Notes: generated by a model not told the origin, from the letters alone. A stretch of 64,000 nucleotides of DNA from an uncultured Winogradskyella sp. (GCA_913055905.1 CAJXLB010000003.1:233632-297631); one strand, 5' to 3'. Counted from the first letter of the stretch, positions 26,400 to 35,413 are shown. Numbers and translations are program-made.

Positions 26400-27065
26400 A
26401 TGATTTTTGAAATAGACAATGTTGAACTTTCATTTAAAACCAAACGCATTTTAAATGGCATTTACTTAAAGGCCGAGACAGGTCAAATAACGGCTATTCT
26501 CGGACGCAATGGCTCAGGAAAATCCTGTTTAATGGATATTATTTTTGGGGATTTAAAACCCAAATACAAACTTATACGCATTAATGGGCAACCAATACTA
26601 AAAGACCTCTATATAACAGGCTTCGTAAAATATTTGCCGCAAGGAGATTTTGTTTTAAATGCTTTAAAATTAACGTCAGCCTTGAAATTATTTGGTTTGG
26701 ATTGGTCTCGTTTTGTAAAACATTACCCTGAATTTAAAACCCACAAAAAAGGAAGGTTTGGCAACCTGTCAAGCGGTGAGAAACGCATTTTTCAAATTTA
26801 CCTTGTTCTTTACTCGAAATCTAAAATTGTATTATTGGATGAGCCTTTTAATGGGCTTTCCCCACTCATGATTGAACGGGTTAAAGCAGCCATTCTTAAA
26901 GCGAAAACCAAGAAGTTAGTGATTTTAACTGACCATAGATATGATGAGGTCCTGGATATTTCAGATCGTATTTACTTGCTAGCAAACGGTGCAACAAAAT
27001 ACATTACAAAACTCACGGATTTGGAAGACTATCGCTATTTAAATGAAGGGACTTTGTCTACTTAG
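26400..27065 (+). CDS. ABC transporter ATP-binding subunit
   Basis: A 221-residue ATPase. Walker A is ILGRNGSGKSCL (about 29-40), the signature motif NLSSGEKRIFQ (about 123-133), Walker B KIVLLDEPFNGLS (about 145-157) and the H-loop LTDHRYDEV. The start ATG (26400) lies just past the preceding small membrane protein. Its stop overlaps the convergent DUF3078 gene by 8 bp. Substrate unknown; no standard permease is nearby. Sitting beside the curli operon is suggestive only. Confidence 0.85.
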   Translation: MIFEIDNVELSFKTKRILNGIYLKAETGQITAILGRNGSGKSCLMDIIFGDLKPKYKLIRINGQPILKDLYITGFVKYLPQGDFVLNALKLTSALKLFGLDWSRFVKHYPEFKTHKKGRFGNLSSGEKRIFQIYLVLYSKSKIVLLDEPFNGLSPLMIERVKAAILKAKTKKLVILTDHRYDEVLDISDRIYLLANGATKYITKLTDLEDYRYLNEGTLST

Positions 27066-28059
27066 TTAACTCTTCGTCATCTAAAAATTCTGCTAGATCT
27101 ACCACCACACCAATACCCAATATTTGTTTCCACTGCAGCTTAGGACCAGTAACAACTCTGTCTATATTAGTGATTTCTTCCCTAATGACCTCTGTCTTAA
27201 TATCATTATCGTAACGTAAATGGGAACCAAACATGGCACTAACATATTTATTGACCTTAAAATCAAAATTCACCTCCCATTCAATATCAATATTACCAAA
27301 GCTATTAATGTAGTCGGTGTATAAACTTAAGAGGCTATTTACCTTAACATTATCCATTATCGTGGCTTGGTACTGGTTTGTGATTAAAATCCCAAATTCG
27401 GCACGTACCCGATCACCTGAGCTCAATAAATTTCCGTTTACATCATAAATAGCTGGGTTCACACCAAAAGCGCCTTGGTTTGCTAAATCTTCGTCCAATA
27501 CAAATGTAGCTTTCAGCGTTAAAGGCGACGCATATACCGAAAATTGTTCTATATGCCTTCCATATTCAACTCCCGCACCCAAAAACAGGTATCCAGGTGC
27601 CATAAAGCGTGAAATTGGCGGGTCGTCCGGATTATTGAATCCATTGGCAAACTGCGTATTAAAACTAAATCTTGCCGAATAAAACCAGTTGCTGTTTTTA
27701 TTGAATTCATAACCGAAATTTGAAATCAACGAAATAACGTCTTCCGTCTTCCGTATAGGTTCCCCATCCTGTTTGTTTATACCATAGCGAAGTAGTAATG
27801 AAGAGTTCCAAAACAACCTAGCATTTTTATAATTGGCCTCTGCCTTGCCATTGAAACTCGCTGATATGGAATTAACCCCTCCTGCGTTCCAGTTGGTAAA
27901 TGAGGTCTGGTTAAAATAGGCACCGACCTCCTTCACTGTGGTCCATCCATAATCTTTGGTCTCATCAGGAATTAGGAACAAAGAACTGGGCTGAGCGTAA
28001 CTGTTTAAAAATGCAAGCAACAGCAGCACAAGAACTGCTCTCCTTTTAAGCATATTCAT
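27058..28059 (-). CDS. DUF3078 family outer-membrane protein
   Basis: A 333-residue exported protein with signal peptide ending NSYAQ. It contains the DUF3078 hallmark GAYFNQTSFTNWNAGGVNSIS, then amphipathic strands typical of a beta-barrel (SNFGYEFNKNSNWFYSARFS and so on). Function unknown in the family. It lies 3 bp after the purM stop and is probably co-transcribed with it. The next gene in the same direction ends the transcript by convergence. Confidence 0.85.
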   Translation of the reverse strand: MNMLKRRAVLVLLLLAFLNSYAQPSSLFLIPDETKDYGWTTVKEVGAYFNQTSFTNWNAGGVNSISASFNGKAEANYKNARLFWNSSLLLRYGINKQDGEPIRKTEDVISLISNFGYEFNKNSNWFYSARFSFNTQFANGFNNPDDPPISRFMAPGYLFLGAGVEYGRHIEQFSVYASPLTLKATFVLDEDLANQGAFGVNPAIYDVNGNLLSSGDRVRAEFGILITNQYQATIMDNVKVNSLLSLYTDYINSFGNIDIEWEVNFDFKVNKYVSAMFGSHLRYDNDIKTEVIREEITNIDRVVTGPKLQWKQILGIGVVVDLAEFLDDEELTK

Positions 28060-28062
28060 AGT

Positions 28063-29262
28063 TTAGTATTCAAAGGTACCGTAGTCGCTAGTGATTGTTA
28101 GTTTTCTTGAAGGTTGTGAGGAAGTATCTACATCAAGGTTTTCAACACGACCGATTATCTGCGCATCCACATTATAAGATTTTGAAATTTTAATAATGTC
28201 ATCTGCCACTTTTGGCGCGACGTAAAGCTCCATTCTATGGCCGCAGTTAAAGACTTGATACATTTCTCTCCAATCGGTTTTAGATTGTTCCTGTATAAGT
28301 TTAAATAACGGTGGTATTTCAAATAAATTATCTTTAATAATATGAAGGTTATCTACAAAGTGTAACACTTTAGTTTGGGCGCCTCCACTACAATGTACCA
28401 TACCGTGAAGAACATCACTCTTGTGATTTTTCAATATATCCTTAATAATTGGAGCATAGGTTCGAGTAGGTGATAAAACAAGCTTTCCGGCATCAATAGG
28501 CGAACCTTCTACCGAAGACGTTAATGAGGTATTACCTGAATAAATAAGAGCGTCTGGCACTTTAGGATCAAAGCTTTCTGGATACTTTTCTGCGAGATAC
28601 TTACTAAAAACATCGTGTCTTGCAGAAGTAAGACCATTACTTCCCATGCCGCCATTGTATTCATTCTCATAGGTTGCTTGGCCATAAGACGCCAAACCAA
28701 CGATGACATCACCCGCTTCAATATTTGCATTATCAATGACATCCGAACGTTTCATTCTGGCTGTTACCGTCGAATCAACGATTATAGTTCTAACTAAATC
28801 GCCAACATCAGCGGTTTCCCCACCTGTTGAATGGATTGTAACGCCATGTTTCTTTAAATCATCAATCAGCTCTTCGGTTCCGTTGATTATAGCAGAGATT
28901 ACTTCACCTGGAATTAAGTTTTTGTTTCGGCCAATAGTAGAGGACAACATAATATTATCCGTTGCGCCTACACATAGCAGATCATCAACATTCATTATGA
29001 GCGCATCTTGTGCAATTCCTTTCCATACCGACAAGTCTCCCGTTTCCTTCCAGTACATGTAGGCCAAGGATGATTTTGTACCTGCACCATCCGCGTGCAT
29101 AATTAGACAGTAGTCATCATCATTTGTAAGGTAGTCTGGCACTATTTTACAAAAGGCTTTAGGAAACAAGCCTTTATCTATGTGCTTTATGGCGTTATGC
29201 ACATCTTCCTTTGAGGCAGAAACTCCTCTTTGGGCGTATCGTTTACTTGCAGAACCACTCAT
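28063..29262 (-). CDS. purM: phosphoribosylformylglycinamidine cyclo-ligase (AIR synthetase)
   Basis: A 399-residue enzyme of purine synthesis; it closes FGAM to AIR with ATP. The N-terminal GTKSSLAYMYW and ALIMNVDDLLCVGATDNI segments and the GETADVGDLVRTIIVDST region are the PurM ATP and metal core. Bacteroidota PurM is longer than the 345-residue Escherichia coli type, as here. A promoter box precedes it. Confidence 0.92.
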   Translation of the reverse strand: MSGSASKRYAQRGVSASKEDVHNAIKHIDKGLFPKAFCKIVPDYLTNDDDYCLIMHADGAGTKSSLAYMYWKETGDLSVWKGIAQDALIMNVDDLLCVGATDNIMLSSTIGRNKNLIPGEVISAIINGTEELIDDLKKHGVTIHSTGGETADVGDLVRTIIVDSTVTARMKRSDVIDNANIEAGDVIVGLASYGQATYENEYNGGMGSNGLTSARHDVFSKYLAEKYPESFDPKVPDALIYSGNTSLTSSVEGSPIDAGKLVLSPTRTYAPIIKDILKNHKSDVLHGMVHCSGGAQTKVLHFVDNLHIIKDNLFEIPPLFKLIQEQSKTDWREMYQVFNCGHRMELYVAPKVADDIIKISKSYNVDAQIIGRVENLDVDTSSQPSRKLTITSDYGTFEY

Positions 29263-29284
29263 TTAGATTTCTTTTGTTGGTTCT

Positions 29285-29292
29285 GCAAAAGT
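29285..29292 (-). promoter_or_regulatory. -7 promoter box for purM
   Basis: The minus strand reads TACTTTTG, an exact TAnnTTTG match, 22 nt before the purM ATG. Confidence 0.55.
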
Positions 29293-29303
29293 AAGCATTG
29301 GGA

Positions 29304-29960
29304 TTAATTATCTAAAAGGTTAGAATTAATTATTGTTTCCATTTCTTGGACGCGCTTTTCTCGTTCCTTTGTGCCTCCAAAGTAAAAATTAAGGCCAAGA
29401 CCAAATCTTAGGAATTTGTCATTTCGGTCATCCACAATAAGAGGTTGCAATTCGTCCTCGAAACTATAGTTGTATTCGTAGTAAAGCTTAATACCTACTT
29501 GTTCTACAACCATATATTCCACGCCTATACCTATTTGTGTCTTAACAGCATTGGCATCGACATCACTTGACGTGTTAATACCGAAGCCACCATATACAAT
29601 TGGTGAGAAGCGATCATAAGGCAACAACAACAGTTCCATACTAAAATCAAAGGACATTAGATTAAAATCAGTGTCCTCGGCACCAATAGTATAGCCATTT
29701 GCCGTTAGGCCCACAAAAATGTTAGGAGTTATAAAACGTTTATAGCCTACCCTGTAGTAAAACCCAAAGCTCTTATCTTCATAATCACCAAATATTGTAC
29801 TACCTCCCAGACCTATATCGGCAACATTGGTACCTCTTAAATCGAAAAATTTGAATGAATTATCAACTCTTAAAGAATCTTGCTCACGTTGGGCTTGTAC
29901 GAAAGCTACACACAATGTTAGGGCAAACCAAAAGAATTTTGCGCTTTTTGGTATCGTCAT
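29304..29960 (-). CDS. outer-membrane beta-barrel protein, paralogue of the CsgG C-terminal domain
   Basis: A 218-residue exported protein (signal peptide MTIPKSAKFFWFALTLCVAFVQA). It is a predicted eight-stranded barrel (YYRVGYKRFITPNIFVGL, FSPIVYGGFGINT, QIGIGVEYMVVEQVGI, KFLRFGLGLNFYFG) with a charged C-terminal tail. Strand for strand it resembles the barrel fused to CsgG at 22.5-23.1 kb: GVEYMV against GLEYMV, and FGLGLNFYFG against FGIGLNFYLN. It may be an accessory curli barrel, but this rests on similarity and proximity only. Confidence 0.8.
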   Translation of the reverse strand: MTIPKSAKFFWFALTLCVAFVQAQREQDSLRVDNSFKFFDLRGTNVADIGLGGSTIFGDYEDKSFGFYYRVGYKRFITPNIFVGLTANGYTIGAEDTDFNLMSFDFSMELLLLPYDRFSPIVYGGFGINTSSDVDANAVKTQIGIGVEYMVVEQVGIKLYYEYNYSFEDELQPLIVDDRNDKFLRFGLGLNFYFGGTKEREKRVQEMETIINSNLLDN

Positions 29961-30062
29961 AATTTATAAACATATAGTTTTAAGGTTATAACGATTTGAG
30001 GCGCTGCAATATAGAAAAATATTGCACAAATTCTAATAAAAGAGCCCAATTAGTGCAAAGAA

Positions 30063-30091
30063 AAGGTACACCCACAATGTGGATATACCTT
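30063..30091 (-). terminator. probable terminator of the 48-residue gene
   Basis: Stem AAGGTA..CCAC / GTGG..TACCTT with loop AAT. On the minus strand it is followed by a T-rich stretch. Confidence 0.45.
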
Positions 30092-30122
30092 AAATTTTAG
30101 AAAGACGTTAAGTCTTTTGGGT

Positions 30123-30269
30123 TTATTTAAATTTTGAATCTGCCTGCAGCTTAGTCTGCATTGTAACAACCTCTTGCTTAGAAACTTTCTCTAAATTGTC
30201 TGAGTTGTCTTGAGTAAGAATTAAGGTCGCCCCTACGAGAATAGCTACACTTAATAGTAACTTTTTCAT
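30123..30269 (-). CDS. 48-residue exported or membrane-anchored small protein
   Basis: ATG at 30269 opens a 48-codon frame ending in TAA. The product has a basic start (MKKLL), a hydrophobic stretch to about residue 19 and a polar, charged tail (NSDNLEKVSKQEVVTMQ). This is the look of a signal-anchored or exported small protein. It has no named family. It stands alone between the barrel gene and GSIII and is followed by a hairpin, which supports it as a real transcript. Confidence 0.6.
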   Translation of the reverse strand: MKKLLLSVAILVGATLILTQDNSDNLEKVSKQEVVTMQTKLQADSKFK

Positions 30270-30497
30270 CTTTAACGAATATTGATTAATAGCATGTCAA
30301 AAATACGAAATTATGAGGCTCGATAAAGTGCTATCTTTAGGTTTTTCGGCGTTTTTAAGACTATTTTCGACAACTCGCAACTTGTTATCGACAAACGACA
30401 TAAAATCGCACCGTACCCATAAAAAATATACGTAAGGTTACTATTTATTTAACTTTAGATTTACATTAAACCCTTCATTATGTTTAAGATTCCGGAT

Positions 30498-32684
30498 TTA
30501 TTTCGTAAACAAAAGCTCCCTATATTTGGTCAAAGGCCATAGCTCATCATCAATCATTAATTCCAACTTATCGCAATGGTATCTTATCTCATCAAAAAGT
30601 GGTTTAACAACCTCGCAATACCCTTTTGCCTTTTTATCAATTTTAGGTTCTTTATTATACTTCTTTCTAAATTCCGTCATATTGGTAACGAGAGAATTGA
30701 TGGCCTCAATATGTCCTGAAATGGCTTCAATAAGCATCAATTGCTCCTTTGCCAAGGCCTTAAACTCATCACCATATATGGTTTTTAGTCCAGTAACGTT
30801 CTCAATTAATATGTTTTGGTATCGCACTGCTGTTGGCACAACATGATTACGAGCGATGTCTCCTATAACACGGCTTTCTATTTGAATATGCATCACATAC
30901 TCCTCCATCTCTACTTCATAGCGCGCTTCAGATTCAATTTTATTCATGACGCCCAACTCTTGAAACAAAGCGATGGCTTTATTTGAAAGCTTTACCTTTA
31001 AGGCATCTGGTGTGGTTTCGTTATTGCTAAGCCCTCTCTTTTTCGCTTCTTTTTTCCAATCGTCACTATAGCCATTACCTTCAAATAAGATAGACTTGGA
31101 TGTTTTTATGTATTCCCTTAAGACATTAAAAATGGCATCATCCTTTTTCATGCCCTTTTTGTCAATTAAGGCATCTACCTCAATTTTAAAATCACGAAGT
31201 TGTTTGGCCACAATAGAATTAAGTACCATCATAGGATTAGCACAATTGGCTTTGGAGCCAACTGCCCTGAACTCAAATTTATTTCCTGTAAAGGCAAAGG
31301 GCGATGTTCTATTCCTATCGGTATTATCAAGTAAAATCTCAGGGATTTTGCCCACCACATTAAGTTTTAAATCTGTTTTTTCCTTTGGAGAGAGCTTGCC
31401 TTTGGTAACTGTCTCCAATTCCGTGAGAACTTTTGTCAGTTGCTTCCCTATAAAAACCGAAATTATTGCTGGTGGTGCTTCATTGGCACCTAACCTATGG
31501 TCGTTACTAGCTGAGGCAATAGATCCCCTTAAAAGTTCTTCATAAGCCTCAACAGCTTTAATCGTATTTATAAAGAAGGTTAAAAACTGTAAATTACTCA
31601 TTGGAGTTTTACCAGGAGACAAAAGGTTGACACCTGTGTCTGTTCTTAAGCTCCAGTTATTGTGCTTACCCGAGCCATTGACGCCTGCAAAAGGCTTCTC
31701 GTGAAGTAATACCTTGAAATCATGTCTCTTGGCAACTTTTTGCATCACATCCATAAGTAGGGAATTATGATCAACCGCTAAATTGGCTTCCTCAAAAATT
31801 GGAGCCAACTCAAACTGATTTGGCGCTACCTCATTATGCCTGGTTTTCACTGGTATTCCCAAAAGCATACATTCATTTTCCAAATCGCGCATATACGACA
31901 TCACCCTGGCTGGAATACTCCCAAAATAATGGTCGTCTAGTTGCTGGCCTTTGGCAGGTGAATGGCCCAAAAGGGTTCTTCCGGTTAAAACAATATCTGG
32001 TCTTGATGTAGCAAGAGCATGGTCTATTAGAAAGTATTCTTGTTCCCAGCCCAAAGATGCACTTACCTTCCTCACGTTTTTATCGAAATACTTACAAACG
32101 GCCACAGCTGCATTATCTATGGCATGAAGAGCTCTAAGCAAAGGGGTTTTGTAATCTAAGGCCTCACCAGTATACGACACAAAAACAGTTGGTATACACA
32201 ATGTAGACCCATACACAAAAGCCGGTGAACTAGGGTCCCAAGCCGTATATCCCCTAGCTTCAAAAGTGTTTCTGATACCTCCACTAGGAAAGCTTGAAGC
32301 ATCAGGTTCTTGTTGCACAAGCTGGCTGCCATCAAATTTTTCAATCGCAGATTCCTCATCCATGGTTTCAAAAAAAGCATCGTGCTTTTCTGCTGTTGAA
32401 CCTGTTAGAGGTTGGAACCAATGGGTGTAATGGGTGGCACCCTTAGATATTGCCCATTCCTTCATCCCGGTTGCAACGTGTTCAGCGGTCATCCTATCTA
32501 TTTTACTCCCTTTTTCTATAGCTTCTGTGATGGCATCTAAGGCATTTTTTGTAAGATATTGCCTCATCGCCAGTTTATTAAAGACATTTTTACCAAAAAT
32601 ATCTGAACGCCTAGCTGGTTCTGTTACACGAACAGCCTCTCTGTTCAATGAGGCCTTAACTGCATGGAATCTCAATGTTGACAT
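30498..32684 (-). CDS. glnN: glutamine synthetase type III
   Basis: A 728-residue GSIII that joins ammonia and glutamate with ATP. Family segments include the N-terminal MKEWAISKGATHYTHWFQPLTG, KFDGSQLVQQEPDASSFPSGG, GWEQEYFLID (metal-ligand Glu), KTRHNEVAPNQFE and FAGVNGSGKHNNWS. Length is typical of Bacteroidota GSIII (dodecamer). The start at 32684 (MSTLRFHAV) is preferred over the frame start at 32717. It is divergent from the GSII gene and shares a 177-bp control region with it. Confidence 0.95.
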   Translation of the reverse strand: MSTLRFHAVKASLNREAVRVTEPARRSDIFGKNVFNKLAMRQYLTKNALDAITEAIEKGSKIDRMTAEHVATGMKEWAISKGATHYTHWFQPLTGSTAEKHDAFFETMDEESAIEKFDGSQLVQQEPDASSFPSGGIRNTFEARGYTAWDPSSPAFVYGSTLCIPTVFVSYTGEALDYKTPLLRALHAIDNAAVAVCKYFDKNVRKVSASLGWEQEYFLIDHALATSRPDIVLTGRTLLGHSPAKGQQLDDHYFGSIPARVMSYMRDLENECMLLGIPVKTRHNEVAPNQFELAPIFEEANLAVDHNSLLMDVMQKVAKRHDFKVLLHEKPFAGVNGSGKHNNWSLRTDTGVNLLSPGKTPMSNLQFLTFFINTIKAVEAYEELLRGSIASASNDHRLGANEAPPAIISVFIGKQLTKVLTELETVTKGKLSPKEKTDLKLNVVGKIPEILLDNTDRNRTSPFAFTGNKFEFRAVGSKANCANPMMVLNSIVAKQLRDFKIEVDALIDKKGMKKDDAIFNVLREYIKTSKSILFEGNGYSDDWKKEAKKRGLSNNETTPDALKVKLSNKAIALFQELGVMNKIESEARYEVEMEEYVMHIQIESRVIGDIARNHVVPTAVRYQNILIENVTGLKTIYGDEFKALAKEQLMLIEAISGHIEAINSLVTNMTEFRKKYNKEPKIDKKAKGYCEVVKPLFDEIRYHCDKLELMIDDELWPLTKYRELLFTK

Positions 32685-32703
32685 AGGTATTATTATTTTG
32701 GGG

Positions 32704-32711
32704 CAAAAATA
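32704..32711 (-). promoter_or_regulatory. -7 promoter box for GSIII
   Basis: The minus strand reads TATTTTTG, an exact TAnnTTTG match, 19 nt before the GSIII ATG. Confidence 0.5.
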
Positions 32712-32739
32712 AGACAAATACGCATTTTTATTTCACCAC

Positions 32740-32811
32740 CCTTAAAAAAATAGGGTTATTAACAGTTATTAATAACATTTCATCTAAATACCCCTATTTT
32801 TTTTGAGTAAT
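32740..32811. promoter_or_regulatory. inverted repeat in the divergent GSIII/GSII control region
   Basis: AAAAAAATAGGG on the left and CCCTATTTTTT on the right form two arms of an inverted repeat around an AT-rich centre that itself holds a TTATTAAC / GTTATTAATAAC motif. It lies midway between the two genes. A nitrogen-responsive regulator is a reasonable guess only. Confidence 0.4.
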
Positions 32812-32861
32812 CTAAAAAAATAATAATCTTTGCACCGTCTATTTCTAAACATTAATAAACG

Positions 32862-33884
32862 ATGAGCAAATCGAAATTAGAGTACATATGGCTAGATGGC
32901 TATAAGCCTACTCAAAACATGAGAAGTAAAACAAAAATTGAAGAAAATTTCAGTGGTAAATTGGAAGATTGTCCAATTTGGTCTTTTGACGGAAGTTCAA
33001 CAAGGCAAGCTACTGGAAATAATTCGGACTGTTTGTTAAAACCTGTTGCTATTTACCCAGACCCAGCTAGAAAGGACGGTTATTTAGTAATGACAGAAGT
33101 TCTTAATCCTGATGGGACACCACACGAATCAAATGGTAGAGCGACTATTGACGATGACGATAATGATTTCTGGTTTGGGTTTGAGCAAGAATACTTTATT
33201 ATGAACAGAAAAACCCAACTGCCTCTTGGATTCCCAGTTGGTGGTTACCCAGCTCCTCAAGGGCTGTATTATTGCTCTGTGGGTGGAAGAAACACACATG
33301 GCAGGGATATTGTAGAAGAACATGCCGACCAATGCATTAAAGCTGGTCTTAACTTTGAAGGAATCAACCAAGAAGTGGCTTGCGGTCAATGGGAATTTCA
33401 ATTATTTGCCAAGGGTGCAAAAAAGGCAGGAGACGAAATCTGGGTTGCACGCTACCTTTTAGACCGACTAACTGAAAAATATGGATATTACATAGAATAC
33501 CATCCTAAACCATTAGGCAAAGAAATGGACTGGAATGGTTCTGGCATGCATGCCAACTTCTCCAATTCGGTATTGAGAACTTGTGGAAGCAAGGAAATTT
33601 ACGAGAAAATCTGTGAAGCGTTTAGACCAGTGGTGAAAGAGCATATCGATGTATATGGCGAGTTTAACGAACAACGTTTAACAGGTGAGCATGAAACCCA
33701 ATCTATCGACGAATTCAGCTATGGTATCTCGGATAGAGGTGCTTCCATTAGAATTCCTATCATTACAGTTGAAAAAGGCTGGAAAGGTTGGTTAGAGGAC
33801 AGACGACCTGCTTCTAATGCAGACCCTTATAAGGTTGCAGGACGTATTGTTAAGACGGTAAAAAGTGCAAACGTACAAGCTTAA
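32862..33884 (+). CDS. glutamine synthetase type II (eukaryote-like)
   Basis: A 340-residue GSII. The beta-grasp part carries WSFDGSSTRQATGNNSDCLL, and the catalytic part has FWFGFEQEYFIM (metal-ligand Glu), GLNFEGINQEVACGQWEFQ, DWNGSGMHANFS and FNEQRLTGEHET. This compact form is common in eukaryotes and some bacteria. With GSIII it gives the cell two glutamine synthetases, as in many flavobacteria. A terminator follows the gene. Confidence 0.93.
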   Translation: MSKSKLEYIWLDGYKPTQNMRSKTKIEENFSGKLEDCPIWSFDGSSTRQATGNNSDCLLKPVAIYPDPARKDGYLVMTEVLNPDGTPHESNGRATIDDDDNDFWFGFEQEYFIMNRKTQLPLGFPVGGYPAPQGLYYCSVGGRNTHGRDIVEEHADQCIKAGLNFEGINQEVACGQWEFQLFAKGAKKAGDEIWVARYLLDRLTEKYGYYIEYHPKPLGKEMDWNGSGMHANFSNSVLRTCGSKEIYEKICEAFRPVVKEHIDVYGEFNEQRLTGEHETQSIDEFSYGISDRGASIRIPIITVEKGWKGWLEDRRPASNADPYKVAGRIVKTVKSANVQA

Positions 33885-33907
33885 TTAACGTACAGATAAA
33901 ATCCTTG

Positions 33908-33937
33908 AAAAGCCTACCTATTTGGTGGGCTTTTTTT
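33908..33937. terminator. terminator between GSII and the exchanger gene
   Basis: Stem AAAAGCCTACC / GGTGGGCTTTT (one G-T pair) with loop TATTT and a T run on the plus strand; the A run on the left allows use from the minus strand too. Confidence 0.85.
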
Positions 33938-34898
33938 ATGTGAACGCCTGAACAATAAAAATTATGTAGGCCACAAATAGAATAACGCCATTGCCTCGAG
34001 TAATTTGAAAACGTTTTGGCCACAACATAAGTGGAATTAGTATGGCCGCAAAACCAATCATCCAAAAAATATTGGTCGATAAAATTTCAGGAGTATCAGG
34101 ATTCACTGGAATTGGTGTTATAATCGCTGTTAAACCAAGAACAGAAGCAATATTAAAAATGTTTGAACCAATTAAATTACCCAAGGAAATAGCCTTTTCC
34201 TGTTTTAAAGCTGCAATAACCGATGCTGCCAATTCAGGTACGCTGGTACCAATGGCTATGACCGTAACAGAAATAGCATAATCACTTATACCAACAGAGC
34301 TCGCTAGATTCTTCGCGCCTTTGACCAGCCACTCCGAACCAAAATAGAGCCCAAGGCCTCCGATTAGTAGCCAAATCAAAATTCTAAATGTAGATACAAC
34401 GGCGAGGGTTTCATCCACTTCTTCACCTGCATTAACAGCAGTAAGGGAATTCCTGGAATTTCTTATGAGAACAACCAAAAATACACATAGCGCCACAAAA
34501 AATACCACACCCTCAAACCGACTTAACACCAAATCGTTTTTAAGGAAAATATAGAGCCCAATGGACAGTAACATCATCATAGGCCAATTGAGCCTGTAGA
34601 AATCTCGGTCTACAACAAGTGGCGATATAATGGCTGTAATACCTAAAACCAAGCCGATATTAGCAATATTTGACCCAATAACATTTCCTAAGGAAATATC
34701 GGACACACCATCGAGGGCCGCCTGTAAACTCACTAAAAGTTCCGGAGCGGAAGTCGCAAAGGACACCACTGTCATACCAATGACCAACTTAGACAGCTTA
34801 AGCTTAAAGGACAAGGCTACCGACGATCGCACTAGAAACTCCCCTCCTATTACCAATAGCACCAATCCACCAAGAACCAATAGCAAACTTATTATCAT
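33936..34898 (-). CDS. calcium/sodium antiporter (CaCA family)
   Basis: A 320-residue membrane protein with about ten helices. The two inverted alpha-repeats of the CaCA family are clear: ATSAPELLVSLQAAL with LGNVIGSNIANIGLVLG in the first half, and GTSVPELAASVIAAL with LGNLIGSNIFNIASVLG in the second. These hold the ion-binding Glu and Asn residues. It resembles the bacterial YrbG-type exchangers that trade Ca2+ for Na+. It is monocistronic. Confidence 0.92.
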   Translation of the reverse strand: MIISLLLVLGGLVLLVIGGEFLVRSSVALSFKLKLSKLVIGMTVVSFATSAPELLVSLQAALDGVSDISLGNVIGSNIANIGLVLGITAIISPLVVDRDFYRLNWPMMMLLSIGLYIFLKNDLVLSRFEGVVFFVALCVFLVVLIRNSRNSLTAVNAGEEVDETLAVVSTFRILIWLLIGGLGLYFGSEWLVKGAKNLASSVGISDYAISVTVIAIGTSVPELAASVIAALKQEKAISLGNLIGSNIFNIASVLGLTAIITPIPVNPDTPEILSTNIFWMIGFAAILIPLMLWPKRFQITRGNGVILFVAYIIFIVQAFT

Positions 34899-34978
34899 AA
34901 AAATAATGGACTCATATTCAAAATGCGAAGATAAGACATCAAGATAAGAGATGTGTATAACTATATTTTTCGTTATTT

Positions 34979-34994
34979 AACTATTTTTATAGTT
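34979..34994. promoter_or_regulatory. palindromic operator of the BlaI-type regulator
   Basis: A perfect palindrome, AACTAT-TTTT-ATAGTT, lies 20 bp before the -7 box of the blaI gene, about where the -33 element falls. BlaI/MecI proteins bind dyads with TA-rich half-sites, so autorepression is likely. Confidence 0.55.
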
Positions 34995-35013
34995 ATAAAA
35001 CTAAAAAAGTCGT

Positions 35014-35021
35014 TATATTTG
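35014..35021 (+). promoter_or_regulatory. -7 promoter box of the blaI-M56 operon
   Basis: TATATTTG is an exact TAnnTTTG match, 30 nt before the regulator ATG. Confidence 0.6.
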
Positions 35022-35051
35022 AAACCATATTTAATAAATCAGTAAATAAAA

Positions 35052-35411
35052 ATGCAAAAACTAACCAATAAGGAAGAGGAGGTCATGCACATTTTGTGGC
35101 ATCTAGAGAAAGGTTTTGTTAAAGATGTCCTTGCCGAAATAAAGCAAGACAAACCGCACTATAATACCTTGTCCACGATTATACGCAATTTAGAAGATAA
35201 AGGTTATGTCAGTCACATAGCCTATGGCAAGACGCATCAGTACTACCCTATCGTTTCTAAAGAGGATTATAAAAAACGATTTATGAACTCGGCCATTGAA
35301 AATTATTTCAATAACTCTTACAAAAATGTGGTGTCTTTTTTCGCTAAAGAGGAAAAAATCAGTGTAGACGAATTGAAAGAAATCATTGCTTTAATAGAGA
35401 AAAAACAGTAA
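35052..35411 (+). CDS. BlaI/MecI/CopY family repressor
   Basis: A 119-residue winged-helix repressor. The opening LTNKEEEVMHILWHLEKGFVKDV and the recognition segment HYNTLSTIIRNLEDKGYVSH are hallmarks. The C-terminal helical part drives dimerisation. In beta-lactam sensing, a membrane M56 protease leads to cleavage of the repressor, and here the M56 gene follows 2 bp downstream. Targets beyond its own promoter are unknown. Confidence 0.92.
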   Translation: MQKLTNKEEEVMHILWHLEKGFVKDVLAEIKQDKPHYNTLSTIIRNLEDKGYVSHIAYGKTHQYYPIVSKEDYKKRFMNSAIENYFNNSYKNVVSFFAKEEKISVDELKEIIALIEKKQ

Positions 35412-35413
35412 CC

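Noticed and set aside
30498-32684. a plus-strand gene among the long frames antisense to GSIII (for example 31096-31545)
   Set aside because: The minus-strand frame is a full-length GSIII with all motifs; the antisense frames have no independent support.
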